Notes: generated by a model not told the origin, from the letters alone. A stretch of 64,000 nucleotides of DNA from CAVQFB01 sp963711675 (GCA_963711675.1 CAVQFB010000007.1:1-64000), one strand, 5' to 3'; shown: positions 28,301 through 37,188, counted from the first letter of the stretch. Translations and numbers: made by a program.

Positions 28301-28389
28301 ACGAACTGGTTTAAACTAGCTCCCTGCATGGGCTACGACATCCGAATTCCAGGCACGAATCCCGACAATAATGTTGACGAGGAGAACCA

Positions 28390-28959
28390 ATGCGAACATT
28401 TCTGCGAACCCTTCTGATCTGCCTTCTTGCGACAGCCGCCGCCTTCACCCAGGAAAAGCCGCCGAAAGCCGCTGTCGTCCCGGCCAATCCGCTCAGCGCA
28501 TGGAATAAGGGCGTCTACGGACGGGTGAAGGATATCCTGCTCCGCTCCGCCGAAAAGGTGCCCGAGGAAAATTACAACTTTAAGCCCACGGAGGCGGTTC
28601 GCAGCTTCGGCCAGATCATTGGACACCTGGCCGACGCACAGTACTTGTTTTGTTCCATCGAACTCGGCGAGAAAAATCCCGCCCTGAAAATCGAGCAGAC
28701 CAAAACCTCGAAAGCCGATCTCATCGCCGCACTCAAAGACGGCTTCGCCTACTGCGACAAGGCGTACGACGGCATGACTGACGCGTCCGCTACTCAAATG
28801 GTGAAGCTCTTCGGAAACGACGCACCAAAACTGGACGTGCTGACTTTCAACAACATGCACAACATGGAACACTACGGCAACCTGGTCACCTACATGCGGC
28901 TGAAGAACATCGTTCCTCCAACCAGCGAACCGGCGGGCCAACCACAGCCGAAGAAATAA
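28390..28959 (+). CDS. secreted DinB family protein
   Basis: ATG 28390 behind GAGGAGAACC; 189 residues. Export signal MRTFLRTLLICLLATAAAFT, then a DinB-type four-helix bundle: VKDILLRSAEKVPEENYNFK, RSFGQIIGHLADAQYLFCS with the first metal His, and NNMHNMEHYGNLVTYMRL with the further His ligands. These bundles use three His to bind Zn or Ni and often act in thiol-dependent reactions. Here it is probably periplasmic. Pro/Gln/Lys-rich tail. Confidence 0.85.
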   Translation: MRTFLRTLLICLLATAAAFTQEKPPKAAVVPANPLSAWNKGVYGRVKDILLRSAEKVPEENYNFKPTEAVRSFGQIIGHLADAQYLFCSIELGEKNPALKIEQTKTSKADLIAALKDGFAYCDKAYDGMTDASATQMVKLFGNDAPKLDVLTFNNMHNMEHYGNLVTYMRLKNIVPPTSEPAGQPQPKK

Positions 28960-29022
28960 TGCGCCTTTGGGGCGGCCAGTTCGATGGTGCACTCGGGCAG
29001 GCCGTCAATGCCGGACGCCCTA

Positions 29023-29072
29023 GTTGGCGTAACACCCCATATCGCTCATCGGGATCAATGAGTGCAAACGCC
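29023..29072 (+). repeat. intergenic hairpin of the GTTGGCGTAA group
   Basis: Starts GTTGGCGTAACACCCC. GGCGT (29026-29030) pairs with ACGCC (29068-29072), and CTCAT (29045-29049) with ATGAG (29058-29062), giving a two-part hairpin. Its first half resembles the 28-bp repeats at 26314 and 29680. Confidence 0.45.
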
Positions 29073-29118
29073 TGATTTCAGCAGACACCTATCCCGACGT
29101 CTTCTTTCCAACGGTCTA

Positions 29119-29540
29119 TTAGGCGTTGTTCTGTAATCGAAAGTGAATGGCCCGCAAAGCATCAATTGCAGTGCCATGCCCCGATAGAAGAATCAAATGC
29201 ATATGCCTCGCTATTCCCAACTCGATGTCTTCTGGCTGTACCTCCGACTTTCTGTTTCGCTTCAGCCGTAAGCCCCATCTTTCAAATCGCGATAGATGTC
29301 AGCAATATCGTCGGCCAGACTTTCCGAAGATTGCTCTCAGCGAATTTCGTGGATGTCGGACATACTGCTGGCAAAGGAGACTTCCTGTCCCCAAGTTATT
29401 CGGGAGTTGTAGAGCCGCTCCATGTCTTGCCTGACGTTTGTCGACGACTTTCGCTGGTGCGTGTCGCTTCGCTCGACAGCAGGCAACTCAATTGCTTGGT
29501 CGATAAGCTCTAGGGAGGATTCGGTAAATCTGTGCGACAA
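29119..29540 (-). pseudogene. DUF5063-like protein, frameshifted
   Basis: Start at about 29540: MSHRFTESSLELIDQAIELP then RQDMERLYNSRI. After a shift near 29330 the minus strand reads SLADDIADIYRDLKDG, the most conserved part of DUF5063; after further shifts LRLKRNRKSEV and, near the end, AIDALRAIHFRLQNNA to TAA 29119-29121. At least three frame changes. DUF5063 proteins are cytoplasmic and of unknown function. Assembled by eye across frames, so treat as a reconstruction. Confidence 0.45.
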
Positions 29541-29679
29541 ATTTGGTCACTGCCCAGGTCCGATGCAGAATCCACAACGGAACAGTATCGCTTTGCGACT
29601 ACGTCAAAGCGATCCGCGACGCTGCATTATTGTTGGGGTTTCCATTGCCCGTGCGCATTGTCGCTTACCAAATCGCATA

Positions 29680-29707
29680 GTTGGCGTAACATCCCGATTA
29701 CACTCAT
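29680..29707 (+). repeat. dispersed 28-bp repeat, copy 2
   Basis: Identical to 26314-26341, again in an intergenic stretch (29541-29784) that holds nothing else I can support. Confidence 0.7.
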
Positions 29708-29784
29708 CGACCTGGTTCTGAAAACTCCCTCAGGCGACCGTTGAAATTGGGTTCGTCTCACTTTCTGGTTACAATCTCCTCCTG

Positions 29785-30555
29785 ATGTCCAAAGACGACA
29801 TACTCACACTTCCGCCTCCGCCGGCCGACGCACGCTTGCCCTACGGCACCGATCCCAACCAGTTCGGCGAACTGCGGTTGCCTAAAGATGGCAAGGGCCC
29901 GTTCCCTGTTGTGGTCAACATCCATGGCGGCTTCTGGCGCAACAAGTATGGCCTTGCCCACGCCGGGCATCTTTGTGCTGCGCTCACCGGCAAAGGGCTG
30001 GCCACCTGGAATCTCGAATACCGCCGCGTAGGAGATCCCGGAGGCGGCTGGCCGCACACCTTCGAAGACGTCGTCAGCGGCTATCGCTTCGTTGCCCAGA
30101 TCGCGAAGAAGTACGACCTGGATCCGTCGCGCACGGTCGTGATGGGACACTCGGCGGGCGGGCAGCTGGCGTTGTGTCTCGCCGGGCACGAGTCGTCCGT
30201 GAAGAACGCCGTTTCCCTGGCTGGCGTGGACCTGCAGCAGGCTTACGCGCAGCATCTCAGCGACGATGCGGTCGTCCAGTTTCTGGGCGGCAAGCCCAAT
30301 GAGGTCCCTGAGCATTACCACGAAGCCGATCCCATGCAGTTAAAGATCAAGGCCACGCAGTGGCTGATTCACGGGTTGGCAGACGACGTGGTTCCCCCGA
30401 GCTTCAGCCATAACTATGTCATGCAGAAGCAAGGGGCTGGGGAGGATGCCCATCTGCTGGAAATCGCGTCAGCCGGGCATTTTGAGCTGATCGACCCGCG
30501 TTCTGCCGCCTGGCCGCGCGTTGAGCAGACCGTGCTGCACCTACTGCAAAAATAG
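29785..30555 (+). CDS. alpha/beta hydrolase
   Basis: 256 residues from ATG 29785; TACAAT at 29768 could be its -10. HGGFWRNKYGLAHAG is the oxyanion-hole HGG motif; VMGHSAGGQLALCLAG is the nucleophile elbow (Ser); HGLADDVVPPS supplies Asp and SAGHFELIDP the His. This HGG/GHSAGG pairing fits the BD-FAE/esterase-like group. No export signal. Substrate probably a small ester. Confidence 0.85.
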   Translation: MSKDDILTLPPPPADARLPYGTDPNQFGELRLPKDGKGPFPVVVNIHGGFWRNKYGLAHAGHLCAALTGKGLATWNLEYRRVGDPGGGWPHTFEDVVSGYRFVAQIAKKYDLDPSRTVVMGHSAGGQLALCLAGHESSVKNAVSLAGVDLQQAYAQHLSDDAVVQFLGGKPNEVPEHYHEADPMQLKIKATQWLIHGLADDVVPPSFSHNYVMQKQGAGEDAHLLEIASAGHFELIDPRSAAWPRVEQTVLHLLQK

Positions 30556-30768
30556 TCCCCTCAAGCCTATCTGGGCCGATGGGCACGTCCCGGCGCGGCG
30601 CCCACTGGCAACAATGTTGCCTTGACGCTGGCAGCTTCTGCTCCTAAGATTCCCTCGCCCTGTTGTTTAGTACGCTTTCCCCGGCGTTGATGTACGACCC
30701 ATAGTCGCCCGATCTCGTGCAGTGCGGGCTCTGGCGCGGGCCGCAACCTGCAACATCAGGAGGACTTT

Positions 30769-31446
30769 ATGCCCGGTTTTTGTGAGAAGTGTGGAACTGC
30801 GGTTGGCGATGGAAAATTCTGTCCCAGTTGTGGCGCTGCGGTCCCCTCAGCTCCTCCGGCACCGGCGGCTTCAGCGGCTCCGCCCGCGGCCACGGCAACT
30901 AAGGGTGGTGGCGGCATTGTCAAGGTAGTGATCATCGTCGTCGCCATTATCGGCGTGTTCATCGTGCTCTCGATGGGCAGCTGCTTCTACATGGCGTACC
31001 GAATCAAGAAGAAGGCCACCGAGTTTACGCAGGCCCCGGGCAGCACACGCCGCTACACGGGGAGAAAAGATGCCTGCTCGCTGATCAAAGCATCTGAGGT
31101 CAGTGAAGCCGTCGGACAGCCCGCGTCCGTCGATGAGAACGGCAGCACTTCCTCCTCCTGCGCGTTCACCTATGGACCGGGTGCCGCGAATCGGATCAAC
31201 GTCAATTTCACCTGGCAGGGTGGAGCGCTAGCCATGAATTTTGCGCACGGCGCCATGAAGCAGATCTCGGGCATGGAGACATTTACGCCCATCGAGGGCA
31301 TAGGCGATGAGGCGTATCTCGCCCCCATGGGATCAATGCTGATGATGCGTAAGGGCGATGTCATGGTGCAGATCGATCTGCAGACGGCGGGGCTTAACGC
31401 CGACGCGGGGAAGAAGATCGCGGCAACGATCGCGTCGCGATTGTGA
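30769..31446 (+). CDS. zinc-ribbon membrane protein
   Basis: ATG 30769 with AGGAGG at 30758-30763; 225 residues. N-terminal zinc ribbon CEKCGTAVGDGKFCPSCG, Pro/Ala linker, one membrane span (IVKVVIIVVAIIGVFIVLSM), then an extracytoplasmic domain (DACSLIKASEVSEAVGQPAS ... FTYGPGAANRINVNF) that looks like a compact alpha/beta domain of the DUF3558-like type with two Cys. Function unknown; possibly envelope sensing. Confidence 0.75.
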   Translation: MPGFCEKCGTAVGDGKFCPSCGAAVPSAPPAPAASAAPPAATATKGGGGIVKVVIIVVAIIGVFIVLSMGSCFYMAYRIKKKATEFTQAPGSTRRYTGRKDACSLIKASEVSEAVGQPASVDENGSTSSSCAFTYGPGAANRINVNFTWQGGALAMNFAHGAMKQISGMETFTPIEGIGDEAYLAPMGSMLMMRKGDVMVQIDLQTAGLNADAGKKIAATIASRL

Positions 31447-31480
31447 GTAGCGATTCAGGTCGGAAAGCGTGCGCTGAAAC

Positions 31481-32731
31481 TTACGCTGCGGCTCGCAGTA
31501 CCAGCGCCGAATTTTTCGAACCGAACGCAATGCAGTTGCAGACGGCGTGCTCGATGCTGGCTTTCCGCCCCGCTTCGGGCACGTAATCAAGGTCACATTC
31601 CGGGTCAGGCTCGTCCAGATTGATGGTTGGGGCAATCTGAGAATGCCGCATGGCAACAATAGTTGCCGCTACTCCCGCGGCACCGCATGCGCCCTGCGGA
31701 TGTCCAATCTGCGACTTCAGGGCTGACATCGGCACCGCGGTAGCGTGTTCTCCCAGCGCGAGCTTCAAAGCCTGCGTTTCGATGCGATCGTTCAGCTTGG
31801 TGGACGTGCCGTGCAGGTTTACGTAGTGCACGTTCTGGGCGTTGATCCCGGCGTCCCTCAGCGCCATGCCGATCGCGCGCGCCGGTTCTTCTCCGCACTC
31901 CTTCAAACGCACGCGGTGAAACGCCTCGCAGGTCGAGCCATATCCACATACCTCGGCAAGCATATGCGCACCGCGTGCTGTCGCATGTTCGTACTCTTCG
32001 AGCACGAACATCCATGCGCCTTCCGCCAGAACGAAGCCGTCGCGATTCACGGAAAAAGGCCGGGAGGCTTTCTGCGGCTGTTCGTTCCAGGCATCGGTCA
32101 ATATCTTCATCAGGATGAAACCCTTCATGATTCCCAATGCGATGGGCGCGTCCGCGCCCCCGGTCAGGACCATGTCGAGCCGTCCGCTCTGAATCTGACG
32201 CAGGGCATAACCCATGGCATCGGTCGACGAGGTACAGCCGGTGGTCACCATATGGCTCGGCCCGCGCAGGCCAAAGCGAATGCTCACGTCGCTGGAGAGA
32301 GTGCCCATCACTCCGGTAGGTATGCAGAACAGGCTCATTTGCCGGTATTGCTGGTGGAAAAACAGGCGATACTGCTCTTCGGTGAATTCCTGCGCCCCGC
32401 CGCCGGAGCCCAGAATCACGCCGAAGCGCTGCTTTTCCTTCAGGGGCAGCGAAAGAGGATTGACGCCGGAGTCGGAAAAGGCTTCGGTGGCAGCCGCCAG
32501 CGCCAACGGCAGTACCCGCGAGACGTGCTTGCGCTCGCGTTTCTCAACCCAGGCGAGTTCGTCAAAGTTCGAGACTTCGCCCGCGATCTGTACCGGAATT
32601 TCTGAGGGGTCAAAGTGCGATATGCGGCGAACTCCGCTGCGCCCTGCCAGGATACCTTCAGTAAACGAGGTATTCCCCATGCCATTGGGGCTGACCACAC
32701 CCATGCCGGTGATGACGACGCGCCTCTTCAC
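31481..32731 (-). CDS. beta-ketoacyl-ACP synthase II-like enzyme
   Basis: GTG 32731 (VKRRVVITGMGVVSPNGMG) is chosen; the frame stays open to a TTG at 32749. About 416 residues. Catalytic Cys in VTTGCTSSTDAMG (about 165), His in YVNLHGTSTKLND (about 305) and in SQIGHPQGACGAAG (about 343): the full Cys-His-His triad of condensing enzymes. Condenses malonyl-ACP with an acyl-ACP. It is a single gene with no acyl carrier protein or reductase beside it, and the next gene upstream on the same strand is a B12 radical SAM enzyme. That suggests a specialised lipid role rather than the main fabF. Confidence 0.9.
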   Translation of the reverse strand: MKRRVVITGMGVVSPNGMGNTSFTEGILAGRSGVRRISHFDPSEIPVQIAGEVSNFDELAWVEKRERKHVSRVLPLALAAATEAFSDSGVNPLSLPLKEKQRFGVILGSGGGAQEFTEEQYRLFFHQQYRQMSLFCIPTGVMGTLSSDVSIRFGLRGPSHMVTTGCTSSTDAMGYALRQIQSGRLDMVLTGGADAPIALGIMKGFILMKILTDAWNEQPQKASRPFSVNRDGFVLAEGAWMFVLEEYEHATARGAHMLAEVCGYGSTCEAFHRVRLKECGEEPARAIGMALRDAGINAQNVHYVNLHGTSTKLNDRIETQALKLALGEHATAVPMSALKSQIGHPQGACGAAGVAATIVAMRHSQIAPTINLDEPDPECDLDYVPEAGRKASIEHAVCNCIAFGSKNSALVLRAAA

Positions 32732-32878
32732 TCCCCACCCCTCGCCCAATCTAAACGTTATGAGCTTTTGTTGGATGCGAAGTGTAGCAGTTTGGGCCGC
32801 CCAGGGCGAGAAGGTGACAAACTTTTGACAAGGACTGCGAGTTCGGGCAGTGGCTCGATTTGAAGTGCTCCACGCCAG

Positions 32879-32917
32879 ATCCCTCGCTCCCCTGGAGAAA
32901 ACGCGGAGTTTCGGGAT
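32879..32917 (+). repeat. covarying hairpin repeat, copy 1
   Basis: ATCCC-tcg-CTCC ... GGAG-tttc-GGGAT, a nested two-stem hairpin with a GAAAACGC-containing loop. It matches 34864-34903. The inner stem is CTCC/GGAG here and CCCC/GGGG there, a compensatory change. Confidence 0.65.
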
Positions 32918-32974
32918 GACTGTCCGATGGAACGATGGCCAATTAAGCCACTACCGCGAATTCGGCTACTCGTC

Positions 32975-34621
32975 TTAGCCGGTTGCCCAGTGGGTCCTTT
33001 CAAGGATGGTGGGCGGTTCGTAAGTCTTTCCGGCCCGAAGGCGCATCTCCTCCCATCGGGTCGTCCACAGCAGAACGGGTCCCAGCAACCTCGCAGTCCA
33101 CTTTGAGGCGGAACCAAACTCCGCTTCTACCTCTTTCCGGACCGAGCGAATGCGCTCGCTGACGCTGCGGTTCGCAATCTTCAATTGCTGCTCCATGGCC
33201 CACAAAGCAGCGTTGTATACGGTTCTCACCTTCTGCATCTCGCGCGCGAAGCGTTCGCGCACTCGCGGGTCGGGATAGTCCTTGTATCGCCGCCACCCTT
33301 GCAGCATGGTTTCGCAAATCCGGTAGAGGCTGGGACCGTTGAGTTCGAAGTCGCGCCCGAATGCCCGGTCGAGAAAGCGCTTGGAATCGTCGCGCGAAAT
33401 CGCGGCATGGAGGAAGTTGAATTTGTGCTGGCCGTGGATGTCGGCGAAATCGATGCCGTCAATCATGCGTCCCTGCTTCGACATCTCCTGGTAGAGCGGG
33501 GTTCCCGGCACCGGCGTGTACAGCATGAACTGGTGAAAGTCGGTCTGGTGCCCAACGGCATATTCTATTTCCCGCTCGATGTTGTCGGGCGTGTGGTGCT
33601 CGAGACCGATGATCGAGGACCCTTGCACCCGAATTCCGTTTTCACGGAGTTCCTGTGTCAGTTGGCGCGTGTCAGTGCCCTGCAGTTTCTGATAACCCGC
33701 ACGGGGGGATTCCAGCCCCAACCACAACCAGGAAACGCCCAGCTCCACCAGTTCGTGCATGGTGTATTTCCGGATGGCATTCGCCGAGGCAAACACCGCC
33801 AGCTCCCAGCTTTTCCCCGTTTCTTTCATCCGCTCGAGCAGGCGCATCGCTCGCGCACGGTGGAGCAGGAAGTTCTCGTCCATCACGAAGAACGACTGCA
33901 CCTTCAGTTCGGACTCCATCTGCGCCATCACATGAAACAGGTCGTCGCCACTTTCGAAAAAGTTGACGAATTTGCCTTTACCTCCAAAAAACGACGAAGT
34001 CGTACAGAAGTTGCACCCCATGGGGCAGCCGACGGAAGGAATGATCGTGGCCGCTGTTCCACCCTTACGCTCCGGCAGGCGGACACCCAGAATGCGGGTA
34101 CGCAAGCCCGAAACGATGGCGGGATGCGTGATCGGCGCGTTTTCGTCCTCACCCAGATAATGCCGCATCCACGCAATGCCTTCGCCTTTAACGATGTGGT
34201 CAGCATCAATCATCTTCTCCAGGCCGGGGATGGCTGCCACGTGACCGCCCACGATGATCACAGAATGAGGCGAAAGCTTGCGCACCATGCGGCACATCTC
34301 GCGAACTTTGCCGACGTTCACGATGATCGAGGAAATACCCACGACGTCATAGTGATTTTTGGTGAGCTCGCGGGCAAAATCCTCGCGCCGGGGAAAATCG
34401 AGTACCGTGCATGGCGCGGAAATATTCGCCTGGATCATCATGATTCCCCACGACCGGTGAAACATGCGCAGCGAGAATGCGCCCTGCGCCCGCGTCACCT
34501 GGTTGTGATACAGCTCCATGGGATTGATCGCGCGGCTGCCGAATTCGTCGTCTTGCGCGTACGGCCCAAAAACTGAACTTAAGAGAATGCATGCGCTGCT
34601 ACCCCTGGCATGAGTTTCCAT
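32975..34621 (-). CDS. B12-binding radical SAM protein
   Basis: 548 residues from ATG 34621. An N-terminal cobalamin-binding Rossmann part (about 60-175: YDVVGISSIIVNVGKVREMC, SVIIVGGHVAAIPG) is followed by the radical SAM core with IIPSVGCPMGCNFCTTSSFF, the CxxxCxxC 4Fe-4S motif at about residue 200, then GVSWLWLGLESPRAGYQKLQ and VQGSSIIGLEHHTPDN. The C-terminal about 130 residues are helical. B12 radical SAM enzymes methylate or couple unactivated carbons. The neighbouring ketoacyl synthase hints at a lipid substrate. The long plus-strand frame through this gene is antisense. Confidence 0.9.
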   Translation of the reverse strand: METHARGSSACILLSSVFGPYAQDDEFGSRAINPMELYHNQVTRAQGAFSLRMFHRSWGIMMIQANISAPCTVLDFPRREDFARELTKNHYDVVGISSIIVNVGKVREMCRMVRKLSPHSVIIVGGHVAAIPGLEKMIDADHIVKGEGIAWMRHYLGEDENAPITHPAIVSGLRTRILGVRLPERKGGTAATIIPSVGCPMGCNFCTTSSFFGGKGKFVNFFESGDDLFHVMAQMESELKVQSFFVMDENFLLHRARAMRLLERMKETGKSWELAVFASANAIRKYTMHELVELGVSWLWLGLESPRAGYQKLQGTDTRQLTQELRENGIRVQGSSIIGLEHHTPDNIEREIEYAVGHQTDFHQFMLYTPVPGTPLYQEMSKQGRMIDGIDFADIHGQHKFNFLHAAISRDDSKRFLDRAFGRDFELNGPSLYRICETMLQGWRRYKDYPDPRVRERFAREMQKVRTVYNAALWAMEQQLKIANRSVSERIRSVRKEVEAEFGSASKWTARLLGPVLLWTTRWEEMRLRAGKTYEPPTILERTHWATG

Positions 34622-34863
34622 TCAGACTTCGCCCTCCGATTCGCTAGCCATCCATGCTCATCAAAAATGGTTTCGGGATTCGAGTCGGTGACAAGCAACC
34701 GAAAATACACGAAAAAAACAAAAAGATTACAAAAGGAAACTGACCCGCTACGAGTCGATGCCTCAAGAAATGACTACCCAGTACCTGGTACGGAGTACTG
34801 AGGACCACGGTGTCGTCTTAACGGATAAGGATCGTGGGTCAATTTTGCCCGACTCCGCGCCTG

Positions 34864-34903
34864 ATCCCTCGCCCCGGCTGGTGAAAACGCGGGGCTTCGG
34901 GAT
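34864..34903 (+). repeat. covarying hairpin repeat, copy 2
   Basis: ATCCC-tcg-CCCC ... GGGG-cttc-GGGAT. Same layout and orientation as 32879-32917, so the radical SAM gene has one copy on each side. Confidence 0.65.
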
Positions 34904-34956
34904 GACAACTGTGAGAAAGATAACCAACTTGATCCACTGCCCGGACAAGTGATCCG

Positions 34957-34986
34957 TCGTCACAAATCAATCTCCGGTCTTATAAT
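34957..34986 (+). promoter_or_regulatory. likely sigma-70 promoter of ubiD
   Basis: TCGTCA (34957-34962, 4/6 match to TTGACA), an 18-bp spacer, then a perfect TATAAT at 34981-34986, 41 bp before the start codon. Confidence 0.5.
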
Positions 34987-35027
34987 CGACCTTCTCTTTA
35001 AGTCACGCTTGATTGAGCGGAGGATGA

Positions 35028-36632
35028 TTGGCCTACGACGACCTGCGCGAATGGATCGCGGCGCTCGACCGCGCCGGTGAGCTGAAAAGAATTCGTACCG
35101 AAGGCGATCCGATCCTTGAAATCGCGGAAATCACAGACCGTGTGAGCAAGGGAGTGGAAGATCCCGCGAAGACACCAACCCGCCCTGTGCAATCGCCCGG
35201 CGGACCTGCGTTGCTCTTTCAGAATATTAAGGGGCAGCCCGGCTCCCAGGTACTCATCAATCAATTTGGCTCCGCGCGGCGCATGAACCTGGCGCTGGAA
35301 GTGGATGGCCTTGATGAGGTCGCGGACCGCATTCGCAGCTTTATGGATGTGAAGTCTCCCCAGGGCTTTCTCGACAAGGTGAAGATGCTGCCGATGCTCG
35401 CCGAAATGGGCAAGTTTTTTCCGAAGACGGTATCGACGGGTCCCTGCAAAGAAGTCATTAAGCGCGACAATTTCTCTTTGCTCGACTTCCCCGTGCTGCA
35501 ATGCTGGCCGAAAGACGCCGGGCGCTTCATCACCTTGCCTTGCGTGGTCACGCGCGATCCTTCGACAGGCAAGCGCAACGTGGGGATGTATCGTATGCAG
35601 ATTTACGATGCGAAGACCACCGGCATGCATTGGCAACGGCAGAAGGTAGGCGCGGAACACTATCGGGAAAGATTGCGAGCCGCCGCGGCGCAGGACGACG
35701 CAACGCAATCGGCCTCGACTCGGGTAGACATCATGGCTCGCACTTCGGGTGGCTCAGTGGTGGCACCGAGCAATCAGCCGTCAGGAAAAATGGAAGTCGC
35801 CGTCGCCATCGGGACAGATCCCGCTGTGACTTTCTCAGCGATCGTGCCTGCACCGCCCGATGTTGAGGAATACCTGATTGCGGGCTTTCTCCGGCAGAAA
35901 CCTGTGGAACTCGTCAAGTGCGAGACTGTCGATCTCGAAGTTCCCGCCGCTTCGGAGATCGTGCTCGAAGGCTACGTCAATCTTGACGAGTTGCGCACGG
36001 AAGGTCCGTTCGGCGATCACACCGGCTTTTATTCCCTCGAAGACGAATATCCTGTCTTCCATGTTACCTGCATCACGCATCGGAAGAATCCGATCTATGC
36101 GACGACGATCGTGGGCAAGCCTCCCATGGAGGACGGTTGGATGGGCAAGGCGGTGGAACGCATCTTCCTTCCGCTGATGAAGCTCACGATTCCCGAACTC
36201 GTCGATATCAACCTTCCCGTCGAAGGCGTGTTCCACAACCTGATGATCGTCTCCATCAAGAAGTCTTATCCCGGGCAGGCGCGGAAGGTCATGAACGCCA
36301 TCTGGTCCCTGGGGCAGGCGATGTTCACCAAGTGCATCATCGTGGTGGATGAAGACGTGAACGTGCAGGACATCGGCGAAGTCACGCTTAAGGTTCTCAA
36401 CCACATCGACCCGGAGCGCGATATCCAGTTCACGCTGGGTCCGGTCGATTCGCTCGACCATGCCTCACGTCTGCCCAACTACGGCTCGAAGATGGGTATC
36501 GACGCCACTCGTAAGTGGTCGACTGAAGGCTTCACTCGTCCCTGGCCGGACGAAATCGTGATGGACGCAAAGACCAAGAAGCTCGTGGACAGCAAATGGA
36601 AGGCGCTGGCGAAGGAACTTGGGATCGACTGA
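35028..36632 (+). CDS. UbiD family decarboxylase
   Basis: TTG 35028 start (MAYDDLREWIAALDRAGELK), 534 residues. LDFPVLQCWPKDAGRFITLP, RNVGMYRMQIYDAKTTGMHW and EGPFGDHTGFYSLEDEYPVF are core UbiD motifs around the prenylated-FMN site, including the conserved Arg and Glu residues. YPGQARKVMNAIWSLGQAMF is typical of the C-terminal part. UbiD enzymes reversibly decarboxylate aromatic or alpha,beta-unsaturated acids, for example in quinone synthesis. An extra segment (about residues 222-256, RAAAAQDDATQSAS...) interrupts the usual HYRE-to-VAVAIG stretch. No ubiX partner nearby. Confidence 0.9.
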   Translation: MAYDDLREWIAALDRAGELKRIRTEGDPILEIAEITDRVSKGVEDPAKTPTRPVQSPGGPALLFQNIKGQPGSQVLINQFGSARRMNLALEVDGLDEVADRIRSFMDVKSPQGFLDKVKMLPMLAEMGKFFPKTVSTGPCKEVIKRDNFSLLDFPVLQCWPKDAGRFITLPCVVTRDPSTGKRNVGMYRMQIYDAKTTGMHWQRQKVGAEHYRERLRAAAAQDDATQSASTRVDIMARTSGGSVVAPSNQPSGKMEVAVAIGTDPAVTFSAIVPAPPDVEEYLIAGFLRQKPVELVKCETVDLEVPAASEIVLEGYVNLDELRTEGPFGDHTGFYSLEDEYPVFHVTCITHRKNPIYATTIVGKPPMEDGWMGKAVERIFLPLMKLTIPELVDINLPVEGVFHNLMIVSIKKSYPGQARKVMNAIWSLGQAMFTKCIIVVDEDVNVQDIGEVTLKVLNHIDPERDIQFTLGPVDSLDHASRLPNYGSKMGIDATRKWSTEGFTRPWPDEIVMDAKTKKLVDSKWKALAKELGID

Positions 36633-36711
36633 AATCCCGAGCCGCCCCGTCCAGCGCTTCTCTTCCTGCTACAATCTTGTCGCGTCAATCCCTCCGAAAG
36701 GACTTCTCATC

Positions 36712-37188
36712 ATGTTAGCTGCAGGCAATCCTTTCCCGAATTTCTCGCTCCCCAACCAGGATGGCAAAGTCATGAAGCTGGCCGATTTTGCCGGGCACTG
36801 GCTCGTCGTCTACTTCTATCCCAAGGACGACACGCCGGGTTGTACCACGCAGGGCCGGTCGTTTACGGCCACGCGGTCTGATTTTGACGCGGAAGGAATC
36901 AAGGTTGTGGGCGTGAGCCAGGACGACGTGGCCTCCCATAAGAATTTCCATCACAAGTTCGCTTTCACCATCGATCTGCTGGCTGACACCGACGCTGGCC
37001 TGATGAAGGCTCTCGGGCTCGGGCAATCCGAATGGAAAGGCATGAAATTTTGGGATCGAACCACGTTTGTCGTCGACCCCAAGGGCGTGATTCGCAAGGT
37101 CTACGAGAAGGTGGACCCTAACGGCCACGAGAAAGTGCTGCTCGACGACATCAAAGGAATGAAAGCAGGCGGGGCGCGTGTCGCCTAA
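36712..37188 (+). CDS. bcp: peroxiredoxin, BCP type
   Basis: ATG 36712, 158 residues, with a TACAAT hexamer at 36670. FSLPNQDGKVMKLADFAGHW, then VVYFYPKDDTPGCTTQGRSF with the peroxidatic Cys, and WDRTTFVVDPKGVIRKVYEK. I see only this one Cys, so it is a 1-Cys BCP-like enzyme. Reduces hydroperoxides in the cytoplasm with a thiol donor. It follows ubiD by 80 bp on the same strand. Confidence 0.9.
   Translation: MLAAGNPFPNFSLPNQDGKVMKLADFAGHWLVVYFYPKDDTPGCTTQGRSFTATRSDFDAEGIKVVGVSQDDVASHKNFHHKFAFTIDLLADTDAGLMKALGLGQSEWKGMKFWDRTTFVVDPKGVIRKVYEKVDPNGHEKVLLDDIKGMKAGGARVA

Larger units (their letters stand above)
34622..35027. other. intergenic region with repeat and ubiD promoter
   Basis: About 400 bp between divergent genes. 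It holds an A-rich stretch (34700-34740), hairpin repeat copy 2 and a likely sigma-70 promoter for ubiD. No gene is supported. Confidence 0.5.

Noticed and set aside
33185..34576. 463-codon open frame on the plus strand inside the radical SAM gene
   Set aside because: It is antisense to a clear B12 radical SAM protein with all motifs; the His/Arg-rich translation is typical of shadow frames in GC-rich DNA.
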